Origin: Streptomyces sp. V4I2
Lineage (GTDB): Bacteria > Actinomycetota > Actinomycetes > Streptomycetales > Streptomycetaceae
Length of the DNA: 64,000 nt
Direction of reading: 5' to 3'
Assembly: GCF_030817655.1 (NCBI RefSeq)
Contig: NZ_JAUSZM010000003.1
Location: 8,990,001-9,054,000 of the forward strand
Shown here: one piece after another, positions 17,880 to 27,300 of the stretch
Layout of the letters: the number at the start of each line of letters is the position of its first letter
Numbering within the stretch: the first letter of the stretch is position 1
Notes under the pieces: generated by a model
Database searches by the model: none
Told to the model about the DNA's origin: nothing
The model's input: only the letters and a program-made list of their open reading frames with translations
Position numbers and translations under genes: made by a program

Positions 17880-18126
17880 AACCACGGGAGGGCCGGTCGC
17901 ACCGATCGGAAAAAAGAGTTCCGGTGTTCGGGAATGATTCCGGTGGTGGCCCCGTTGTACGAGGCGGTCGCAGTTTTACTTGTGTGTTTGTGTCAGTCGC
18001 ATGCTCGCAGAGAACGATGTTGCGGGCGCGAAGCTTACCTTCAGGTTGCTGGAGGAGCCGCGTCGTTAACCGGCCGGGGTCTCGCACGGTGCGAGTCCCT
18101 CACCCAGCCCCTGTAAGGGAGCAGCA
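17880..18126 (+). other. Long upstream leader of the cold-shock gene
   Basis: There is no gene in this 247-bp stretch. It is less GC-rich than its surroundings, with an A-run (GGAAAAAAGAG) near 17910 and T-rich sequence near 17975. Short hairpins precede the start codon (CTCGCAC/GTGCGAG; CCCT/AGGG touching the AGGGAG ribosome site). It probably contains the promoter and a structured 5' leader, as is usual for cold-shock genes. Confidence 0.5.
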
Positions 18127-18330
18127 ATGACTCAGGGAACCGTCAAGTGGTTCAACGCCGAGAAGGGCTTCGGCTTCATCGCCCAGGCCGAGGGCGGACC
18201 GGACGTCTTCGTGCACTACTCGGAGATCGACAGCTCCGGCTTCCGTAGCCTCGAGGAGAACCAGCAGGTGGAGTTCGAGATCGTGCAGGGCCCCAAGGGC
18301 CCGCAGGCCTCGCGCGTCCGCCCGCTGTAA
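18127..18330 (+). CDS. Cold-shock-domain protein (CspA family)
   Basis: RNA/DNA chaperone of 67 residues, standard length. RNP1 is KGFGFI and RNP2 is VFVHYSEI. The start ATG at 18127 follows AAGGGAG by six bases. It resembles the abundant Streptomyces CspA-like proteins (MTQGTVKWFNAEKGFGFI). It is monocistronic, with a long leader upstream and a strong terminator downstream. Confidence 0.97.
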   Translation: MTQGTVKWFNAEKGFGFIAQAEGGPDVFVHYSEIDSSGFRSLEENQQVEFEIVQGPKGPQASRVRPL

Positions 18331-18376
18331 TCACGCGTCTCCCGGCAGGCCCGACCTGCCGCAGTTGATCGCATGA

Positions 18377-18413
18377 AGAGGGCCGGCACCAACAGGTGCC
18401 GGCCCTCTCTTTT
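18377..18413 (+). terminator. Rho-independent terminator of the cold-shock gene
   Basis: A perfect 14-bp stem (AGAGGGCCGGCACC and complement) with AACA loop, followed by CTTTT. A textbook terminator 46 bp after the stop codon. Confidence 0.95.
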
Positions 18414-18515
18414 GCGCCGGTTCGGTAATGGAGAGTGCGACCCCCGGGAGGCTGGCTTCTGGTTGACTCTGATCGATTCTGATCAATCCAGAGGATCATC
18501 CAGAGGGGGATGGGC

Positions 18516-19715
18516 ATGGAGCACACACGAAGACTGTTCATGGGCGGAGCCGCGGCGGGGGTCGTCGCCGTTGCCTCGGGGGCGGGGAGCGCGACGGCGG
18601 CGGAGGCGGCCGAACCCGGACCGAACGAGCTCGGCTGGCATGATGTGCGCGCCTACGGGGCCACGGGCGACGGCACCACCGATGACACGGCCGCCATCCA
18701 GGCGGCCCTGGACGCCTGCGAGCCGGGCAACACCGTGTATCTGCCCGCGGGCCAGTACCGTACGAGCGAACCGATACGGATCCCGCCGTCCGTCACCTTG
18801 CAGGGCACGCACGGTTCCGGCGAGAACGAATGGGACGTGAAGAACCCCGAGTTCGGGCTGAAGCCGCTGCCGGGGTTCACCGGAGTGGCCGTGGTGCTGA
18901 TCCTCGACCAGCTGCGGGGCGGCTATCCACGCCAGGCGCTGGAGCCACGGATCTTTCAACTGACCATCGACGGCAGCGCGTTGCCCCGCAACGGGGCGGA
19001 GGTCGACGGCATCCGGGCCGTCGGTCAGATCCAGCACTTCCAGCTGCGGGACGTCCAGGTGCGCAAGGTCACCGGCGTCGGCATCAACAACACCTTCAAC
19101 ACGGACGTCCCCAAGGGGCCGCAGGCTCCGTTCTGCCTTCACTTCGAACGCGTCTCCGTCCTGTGGTCGGGAAGCTTCGGCATCGCACTCAACAACTGCA
19201 CGGACTCCGTCCTCCATGACGTGTACGTCCTCGGAGGCGACGGCCCCGGCTGGTGGATCGCCGGCTCGGGCAACTCCAACTTCGTCAGCTGCCGGGCCGA
19301 ATGGACGGCCAAGGAGGGCTTCCTGCTGCAGGGCTGGACGGGAGTCATCCAGTTCACCGGCTGCTCCACCGACCGCAACGGGTACGACGGCATCAAGGTG
19401 GAGAACAAGGACGGCCGGGGCATCCTCCAGCTCAGCGGTTGCCGACTGACCCGCGACGGCCGCAACGGCGGTGCCGGCGGCGGTGGTTACGCCGGGCTGA
19501 AGGTGGTCGGCACCACGGCCAAGGTGCTGGCCGACGGGCTGCTCGTCACCGCCGGGAACGACGACGACGGCGCACTGCAGGCCTCCCCGGCGCGCGGGGT
19601 GTCCGTGACCAACTCGGCCTACACGGTGGTCAGTTCGGGTTTCCTGGACGGGGTCGAGATTGACTGGCACGACGGTGGCGGCAACGCGCACCTGATGAAG
19701 GGCGCCACGGTCTGA
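18516..19715 (+). CDS. Secreted right-handed beta-helix protein, pectate-lyase-3 type
   Basis: Exported protein of 399 residues. The ATG at 18516 is preferred because AGAGGGGG lies six bases before it; an ATG six bases upstream lacks that spacing. A Tat-type signal (HTRRLFMGGAAAGVVAVASG) is followed by an Ala-rich cleavage region near residue 35. The mature part begins DVRAYGATGDGTTDDTAAIQ, the hallmark of the pectate_lyase_3 beta-helix superfamily of polysaccharide lyases and hydrolases. Later repeats (GNSNFVSCRAEW, FTGCSTDRNGYDGIKV) fit helix turns. Likely polysaccharide-binding or -degrading; specificity unknown. Confidence 0.88.
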   Translation: MEHTRRLFMGGAAAGVVAVASGAGSATAAEAAEPGPNELGWHDVRAYGATGDGTTDDTAAIQAALDACEPGNTVYLPAGQYRTSEPIRIPPSVTLQGTHGSGENEWDVKNPEFGLKPLPGFTGVAVVLILDQLRGGYPRQALEPRIFQLTIDGSALPRNGAEVDGIRAVGQIQHFQLRDVQVRKVTGVGINNTFNTDVPKGPQAPFCLHFERVSVLWSGSFGIALNNCTDSVLHDVYVLGGDGPGWWIAGSGNSNFVSCRAEWTAKEGFLLQGWTGVIQFTGCSTDRNGYDGIKVENKDGRGILQLSGCRLTRDGRNGGAGGGGYAGLKVVGTTAKVLADGLLVTAGNDDDGALQASPARGVSVTNSAYTVVSSGFLDGVEIDWHDGGGNAHLMKGATV

Positions 19716-19785
19716 CGCACCTCGCGCGGCTGTCACAGCTGCCGCGGCTGCCGTGAGATCTGCGGCGATGCCGTCCCGCGGGGCA

Positions 19786-19817
19786 CCGGTTCCGGGAGGT
19801 CCGCCTCCCGGAACCGG
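19786..19817. terminator. Bidirectional terminator
   Basis: A perfect 14-bp stem (CCGGTTCCGGGAGG and complement) with TCCG loop lies between the convergent beta-helix and halogenase genes, 70 bp past one stop codon and 24 bp past the other. Confidence 0.85.
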
Positions 19818-19840
19818 CGCAAGTCCCGCCCTCTGGAGCC

Positions 19841-21352
19841 TCAGCGGCCGGGATCTACCCACGTGAGCCCGTCCTCCGAGGCCACGAGACCACCGGGGCG
19901 TTGCGGCGTCTCGTCCTCCAACGGGCCGCCGAAGACGCCCCGTTCCTGCAGAACCGCGCCCTCCTGGAACACCTGGCGGATCGTGGCGGCCTCGAAGAGC
20001 GGATTGCGCAGGCCGTCGGAGTCCGGGAGCCGGCCCACGGCCTCGTCGAGTTCCGAGGAAGCGGCCGCGAGCCGGGCGCCCGCCTGCCCGGACTGCCCGG
20101 GCCCGCCGAGGGACGCGTCGCCGGAGGCGAGACCGCCCACCAGCTCGACGAACGCCTCCATTTCGGTGGTGTCGACGTGGGTGACCTTGCGCGCCTTCCA
20201 GAAGTACGACCGCTCGTCCTGGTGCATGTCGTAGAAGGAGACCAGGAACTCGTGGAACAGGCCGTACTCGTGCCGGTAACGGGCCTCGAACTCGTCGAAG
20301 AGGCGGCTCTCGTCCGGCGCCCCGGCGAGGCCGCTGTTGACGGAGCGGGCCGCGAGCAGGGCGCCGTACGTGGCGAGGTGCACTCCGGAGGACAGGACCG
20401 GGTCGACGAAGCAGGCCGCGTCGCCGACCAGCACCATGCCGGGCCGCCACAGCCGGGTCTTCCAGTACGACCAGTCCTTGCGGACGCGCACCTGGTCGTA
20501 GGGCGCCTCGGTGGCCTGCGGGACGCCGGGGAGGAGATCGCGGACCTCTGGGCACGAGTCGATCAGCCGGCGCCAGGCCGTCACCGGGTCCCGCTGGATC
20601 GCGGCGGCGCTCTCCCGGCTCACCACCGCTCCGACGCTCGTGAGGTCGTCCCGGAGCGGGATGTACCAGAGCCAGCCCTCGTCGAAGGCGGCGCAGAAGA
20701 TGTTGCCGTCGTTCGGTTCGGGGAGCCGCGCGCCTCCGGCGAAGTAGCCGAACACCGCGATGTTCCGGAAGAAGTCGGAGTATGTCCGGCTGCCGCCGAC
20801 CTCGCCGTGGATCCGGCTGCCGTTGCCGGAGGCGTCCACGACGTAACGGGCCCGGGCCTCGCGGATCTCCCCGGACGGGCCGGTCCAGTTCACGCCCCGG
20901 ACACGTTCCTCGTCGGCGAGCACGCCCTTGACACGGCAGCCCTCCCGTACGTCCACGCCGACGCGGCGGGCGTTGTCCAGGAGGATCTTGTCGAACCGGG
21001 ACCGCTCGACTTGGTAGGCGAAGGAGGTCGGGTCGGCGAGCCGGGGAGACAGCGCGAAGGAGAACTGCCACGGCTCCGGGTTCCGGCCCCAGCGGAAGGT
21101 TCCGCCGCGCTTCGTCTTGAAGCCCGCCCGCGCGACCTCCTCCTCGACGCCCAGGATCCGGCACACCCCGTGCACGGTGGACGGGAGCAGCGACTCGCCG
21201 ATCTGGTAGCGGGGGAACGTCTGCTGCTCCAGCAGCAGGACACGGTGGCCCCGCAGGGCGACGGCCGTGGCGGCGGTCGACCCGGCCGGGCCGCCGCCCA
21301 CGACGACGACGTCGAACTCCTCGACCGCCGTCCGCTCATCGGTGGGGTTCAC
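19841..21352 (-). CDS. Flavin-dependent halogenase, carrier-protein-substrate type
   Basis: FADH2-dependent halogenase of 503 residues. It uses oxygen and a halide to form hypohalous acid, delivered through a Lys. Visible motifs are the FAD loop VVVGGGPAGSTAA (15-28), the FKTKRGGTFRWG region (78-89) with candidate active-site Lys79/Lys81, WLWYIP (the halogenase WxWxIP signature, about 224) and FVDPVLSSG (FxxPxxSxG, about 314). The GGTFRWG form resembles CndH/CmlS/SgcC3-like enzymes that act on phenols or acyl groups tethered to carrier proteins. The GTG start overlaps the PKS stop codon as GTGA, implying translational coupling, so the likely substrate is a PKS-bound intermediate. No flavin reductase gene is adjacent. 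Confidence 0.92.
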   Translation of the reverse strand: MNPTDERTAVEEFDVVVVGGGPAGSTAATAVALRGHRVLLLEQQTFPRYQIGESLLPSTVHGVCRILGVEEEVARAGFKTKRGGTFRWGRNPEPWQFSFALSPRLADPTSFAYQVERSRFDKILLDNARRVGVDVREGCRVKGVLADEERVRGVNWTGPSGEIREARARYVVDASGNGSRIHGEVGGSRTYSDFFRNIAVFGYFAGGARLPEPNDGNIFCAAFDEGWLWYIPLRDDLTSVGAVVSRESAAAIQRDPVTAWRRLIDSCPEVRDLLPGVPQATEAPYDQVRVRKDWSYWKTRLWRPGMVLVGDAACFVDPVLSSGVHLATYGALLAARSVNSGLAGAPDESRLFDEFEARYRHEYGLFHEFLVSFYDMHQDERSYFWKARKVTHVDTTEMEAFVELVGGLASGDASLGGPGQSGQAGARLAAASSELDEAVGRLPDSDGLRNPLFEAATIRQVFQEGAVLQERGVFGGPLEDETPQRPGGLVASEDGLTWVDPGR

Positions 21353-24300
21353 TGTTCTCCTTCTGCGGTCGGTGTCGGTGTCGGTGTCGGCGTCGGTGTC
21401 GGTGTCGGTGTCGGCGGAGCGTCCGTGCGGTCGAGCGAGTCGATCCAGGTGCGGACGGCCGCCGCCGTGGTCGGGGTGTGGTCCTGCATGAACGAGAAGT
21501 GGTCGCCGGGAACGTCGACGTGGGCGTGCGGCAGCGGCCAGGACGTCCGCCACTCGTCGGGGTCCGCGCTCGCCACCATCTCGGGCGTCGGCTGCGTGGC
21601 CCGTACCAGCAGGGTCGGGGTGCCGACCGGTTCCGGATCCCAGTCGAGGAACATGCGGGTGTACGCGCCCAGCGCCGCCACCCCGGTGTCCTCGTCCCCG
21701 GTGAACTGGTTGCCGCCCAGGCGCGGCGCGATGACGGCCGGCAGGGACAGCAGCCAGTCCTTGTCGCTGTTGCCGTCGTTGATGAGGTACGTGTCGAGCA
21801 GCACCTGACCGACGGGAGCCCTCCCCATGGCTTCGAGTCGCCGGGTCACCGTGTGGGCGACGGCGCCCCCGGTGCACACGCCCACGACCGCGAAGGGCCG
21901 GTCGCCGACGTGCCGCAGCACCGACTCCGCGTGGGTCCTGGCGAGCGTGTCCCGGTCGGCCGGTACGGCAGGGCCCGCCCCGATGCCCGGGTGCGGGAGT
22001 TCGAGGACGTCCCGCTCGCCCTGGAAGTGAGCGTGGAACCGGGCGAATTCACCACCCGGGGCCGCGAAGGGCGGGTGGTACCCGGTGAAGAAGACCAGCA
22101 CCGGACGCTCCCCGGAGCCCTCGGCGCGCCGCAGCGGAGGCAGGGCGTGCTCCCGGCTGTCGGCCCGGTCGAAGGTCGGCACCGCCCAGGACGCCGTGAC
22201 CAGCATGTGCATCGCGGCGACCACCTGACCGGCCTCGCAGACCCGCCGGTAGAGCGAGGAGAGGGTCTGCGGGGGTCGGTCGTCCGCCGATGCGCGGTCC
22301 GGATCCGGGTCCTGGTTCGGGTCCGGGTCGGCCTCGGGCAGGTCGTCGAGCAGACCCAGTACGTGGCGGGCCAGTCCCTGGGCCGTCGGGTGCTCGAACA
22401 CCACGGCGGCGGACAGCCTGAGCCGCAGGGCCATGCTCAGCCGGTTGCGGACCTGGACCGCCATCAGTGAGTCGAAGCCCAGCTCGGCGAAGGACTTGCC
22501 GGCCGGAAGCGCGTCCGCGCTCGGGTATCCGAGCACCGCCGCCACGTCGGCGCTCATCAACTCCGCGAGTGTTTCCTCCCGTTGGGCGGCGGGCAGCTCG
22601 GACAGCACCTTGCGCCAGGCTCCCGGCTCCCAGGTCTGTTCCGTACCGGGCGCGGAACCGGTGCCGGCATCCCCGGTGCCGGCGTCTCCGGTGCCGGCGG
22701 CAGGCCTGCGCGGGCGCAGTAGTCCGTGCAGGAGCGGCGGCAGGGGCCCTCGGGCGGACCGGAGGGCGTCCCGGTCCAGCAGGATCGGCGCCAGCACGGG
22801 CTCGCCCGCGCCGAGTGCCGCGTCGAACAGGGCCAGGCCCTGCTGCACGGAGACCGCCCGGAGCACGTCACCGGTACGTCGGCTCGTGGCGCCCGCACCG
22901 GCCATGCCGCCCCCGTGCTCCCACGGCCCCCACGCCAAGGACACGGCAGGCAGTCCCCGTCGGGTGCGGTGGTGGGCCAGGGCGTCCAGGAAGGAGTTCG
23001 CCGCCGCGTAGTTGCCCTGACCGGCGCGACCGAGCAGGCCGGACACGGAGGAGAACAGGACGAACGCCGACAGATCCAGATCCCGGGTCAGCTCGTGCAG
23101 ATGCCAGGCCGCGTCCGCCTTGGGCCGGAGCACCGCGGCCATCCGCTCGGGAGTCAGTGCCGCCAGCACGCCGTCGTCCAGTACACCGGCGGCATGGACC
23201 ACGGCGGTCAGCGCGGGCGCACAGCCCTTGATCACCTCGGCCAGCGCGGCGCGATCACCCGCGTCACAGGCCACGATCCGCACCTCGGCGCCCAACTCCT
23301 CCAAGCCGCGGCGCAGTTCCTCGGCGTTCGGCGCCTGGGGCCCCTGACGCCCGGTGAGCAGCAGGTGCCGTACGCCGTGCGAGGCGACGAGATGGCGGGC
23401 GAGTTCCGCGCCCAGCGCCCCGGTACCACCGGTGATCAGGACCGTGCCGTCCGGGCCGAAGGCACCGCTCGAGGTGGGGAGTTCACCGAGCCCGACGAGA
23501 CGCGGCATCGACAACTGCCCACTTCGTACCGAGACTTGAGTCTCTCCGGTGGCCACCGCCGCCGGCAGCAGCCGCAGCGACTCGGGCCGACCGTCCACGT
23601 CGACGAGCACGACGCGTCCGGGCAGCTCCGCCTGTGCGGCACGCACCAGCCCCCATACGGCCGCCCCGGCCGGATCCGGATCCGGTGCGGTGGCGTCGCG
23701 CGTCACCACCACCAGGCGGGATCCCGCCGTCCGCGGGTCGTCCTGCCAGTCCTGGAGGGTACGGAGCACCCTGCCGGTCAGCAGATGGACGGCGGCCAAT
23801 GGGTCGGCATCCGTCACCGGGCCGCCGACAGCCGTGACGACGATGGTGTCCGGCTCGGGAGCCCCGGCACCTACGGGGTCGGGAAGCAGCCCGCCGAGAT
23901 CAAGGTCGTCCGGGCCCGCGAGCTCCCAGCACCCGGTGTCCACCCGATGCCGCTCACCGCCGGGCGGCTCGACGCTGCTCCACTCGGGGCGCAGCAGGGC
24001 GCGTCGTACCACCTCGGCCGCCGGCAGGGCCGTGTCGGCCGGAAGCTCCCGGGTGACCAGGGAGCCCACCCGCGCCACCGGGCGCCCGGTCGGGTCGGCG
24101 ACAGTCACGGAGACCGTGTCCGTCCCGCCCGGGACGACCCGTACGCGTACCTCCGTCGCGCCCGCCGCGTACAGGCGTACGCCGTTCCACGCGAACGGCA
24201 CCCGGAGCGCGTCGGACTCGGATGCGGAGCCCGCGAGCAGCGGGGCGTGCAGTGCCGCGTCCAGCAGCGCCGGGTGCAGGCCGAACCGGCCGGCGGACGC

Positions 24301-27300
24301 CAACTCCGCATCCGCCAGGCGGACTTCGGCGAACAGTTCGTTGCCGCGCCGCCAGACCGCCCGTACGCCCCGGAAGGCCGGGCCGTAGGCGAGGCCGCCG
24401 TCCGCGAGCCTGTCGTACGCGCCGTCGAGGTCGACCTCGGTCGCGCCCTGTGGCGGCCACACCGCGAGCTCCGGCTCCGGCTGAGGGGTCTCCGTCCCGC
24501 CGAGTACCCCGGTGGCGTGCCGGGTCCAGGCGGGTTCGGCGTCGTCCGCGGCGGGCCGGGCGTAGATGTCGACCGGGCGCCGGCCTTCGTCGGCCGCGCC
24601 CACGACGACCTGGACGCGTACGCCCGTGGCCGCGGGCAGGATCAGCGGGGCCAGGACGACGAGTTCGTCGAGCGCGCCGCAGCCGACCTCGTCGCCCGCC
24701 CGTACGGCCATCTCCACGAACGCGGTCGCCGGGACCAGGCCGGTACCGCCGATCACATGGTCGGCGAGCCATGGGTGGGTCGCGGCGGAGAGCAGACCGG
24801 GGAACACCGTCCGGTCGGTGTCCGGCACGGCGAACGCCGGGCCCAGCAGCGGGTGTTCGTCGGGGTTCGCGGCGGGGCCGGGGGTGCGCGGTGCGTCCAG
24901 CCAGTACCGCCGGCGCTGGAAGGCGTACGTCGGCAGGTCCACCCGCCGCGCACCGGTGCCCGCGAACACCGCGGGCCAGTCGACGCGCGCCCCGCGCACC
25001 TGCAGCCGGGCCACGGCGGACAGCAGCGTCTTGGGCTCGTGCTCGCCGCCACGTGTCGCCGCGGCGCACAGGGGGGCCGGGCCCTCGTCGTCCGACCCGG
25101 TCAGGCAGTCCTCGGCCGCGGCGGTGAGCGCGGGACCGGGGCCGACCTCCAGGAACGCCGACACCCCATGATCCCCGAGCCATCGCACGGCGTCGGCGAA
25201 CCGCACCGGCAGGCGGGCGTGCCGTACCCAGTACTCCGGCGAACACAGCTCGCCGGGCTCGGCCAGGCGGCCCGACACGGCCGAGACCACCGGGATCCGC
25301 GGCGGCCGGAAGGACAGCCCCTCGGCGACACGGCGGAAGTCGTCGAGCATCGGTTCCACCAGCGGCGAGTGGAAGGCATGGCCGACCCGCAGACGTACGG
25401 TCCTTCGACCGCGCGCCTCGAACCCGGCCGCGACGGCGAGCACCGCGTCCCGCACGCCCGAGATCACCACGGAACGCGGCCCGTTGACGGAGGCGACCGC
25501 CACCCGGTCGCGCAGGCCGCCGAACTCCGGTAGTGCGGCTGCGGCGAGGACCTCCTCCTCCGTCGCGTGCAGCGCCACCATCGCCCCACCCTCGGGCAGG
25601 GCGTGCATCAACCGGCCCCGGGCCGCGACGAGTTCCGCCGCGTCGGCCAGGTCCAGCACTCCGGCGGCATGGGCCGCCGCCAACTCCCCGACGGAGTGGC
25701 CGGCCAGGAAGTCGGCGCGCACGTCCCAGGACTCCAGCAGCCGGAACAGCGCCACCTCGAAGGCGAACAGACCGGCCTGGGTGAAGTCGGTACGGTCGAG
25801 CAGGGCGGCCTCCGGCGAACCGGGCTCGGCGGACAGCACGGTGCCCAGCGGTCGCTGGAGACGCCCGTCCAATTCGCTGCAGACCTCGTCGAAGGCCGAG
25901 CCGAAGGCGGGGAACGCGGCGCGCAACTTCGCGCCCATCCGCACCCGTTGAGCTCCCTGGCCGGTGAACAGGAAGGCCGTACGGAGACCTGGATCCGCGA
26001 CGGCCCGCCCCTCGCCCGTGCCCTCGGCGAGCGCCTCCAGCGCGGCGAGCATCCTCGCCCGGTCGCCGGGCGGCACCAGCGCCCGGTGGGGCAGCGGCGA
26101 CCTCGACACGGCGAGGGTGAAGCCGACGTCGGTCGCGGACAGGTCGGGGTGTTTCGCCAAGTGGGCTGCCAGGCGGTCGGCTTGGGCCCGTAGAGCGCTC
26201 TCGTCGGCGCCGGAGAGCAGCCAGGGCAGGGGCAGCTCTTCAGCGGTCGATCCCGAGCGGGGTGGCCGTGGGGCCTCGCCCGTGTGGGGTGGCTGTGGGG
26301 CCTCGCCCGTGTGGGGTGGCCGTGGAGCCTCGCCTGTACTGGGCGGGCGCGGAATCTCGCCCGTACGGGGTGGCCGTGGAGCCTCGCGCGTGTGGGGTGG
26401 CCGTGGAGCCTCCTCCAGGATCACGTGCGCGTTGGTCCCGCCGATGCCGAAGGCGGACACGCCGGCCCGGCGCGGCCCGGTGTCCGTGGCGGGCCACGGG
26501 CGGGCCTCGGTCAGCAGTTCCACCCGGCCCGCCGACCAGTCGACGTGCGGGGTGGGTGTCTGTGCGTGCAGCGTGCGCGGGAGTTCCTCGTGCCGCATGG
26601 CCTGCACCATCTTGATGACCCCGGCGACACCGGCGGCCGCCTGGGTGTGCCCGAGGTTGGACTTGACCGAGCCCAGCCACAGCGGAGGCCGGTCCGCGGC
26701 CCGTTCCTTGCCGTAGGTGGCGAGCAGGGCCCGCGCCTCGACGGGGTCGCCGAGCGTGGTGCCCGTGCCGTGCGCCTCCACCGCGTCCAGGTCGTCCGGG
26801 CGGAGCCCCGCGTCGGCCAACGCCAGGGTGATCAGCCGCTGTTGGGCCTGGCCGTTGGGGGCCGTGAGGCCGTTGGACGCGCCGTCCGAGTTGACGGCGG
26901 AGCCGCGCAGCACGGCGAGCACCGGGTGGCCGTTGCGCCGGGCGTCGGACAGCCGCTCCAGCAGGACCAGTCCCGCGCCCTCGCCCCAGGCCGTGCCGTC
27001 CGCCGAGGCCGCGAACGACTTGCAGCGGCCGTCGGGGGAGAGGCCGCGCTGGCGGCTGAACGCGGTGAACGCCTTGGGTGTCGCCATCACCGTGATCCCG
27101 CCGGCGAGGGCCAGCGAGCACTCCCCGGAACGCAGGGCCTTCGCCGCCCAGTGCAGCGCCACCAGCGAGGAGGAGCACGCGGTGTCGACCGTGATCGACG
27201 GCCCGCGCAGGCCGTACACGTACGAGATCCGGCCCGAGGCCACGCTGCCGGCCGAGCCCAGCGCCAGATGGGCCTCCAGCTCGCTCCGGGTCAGGCGGGC

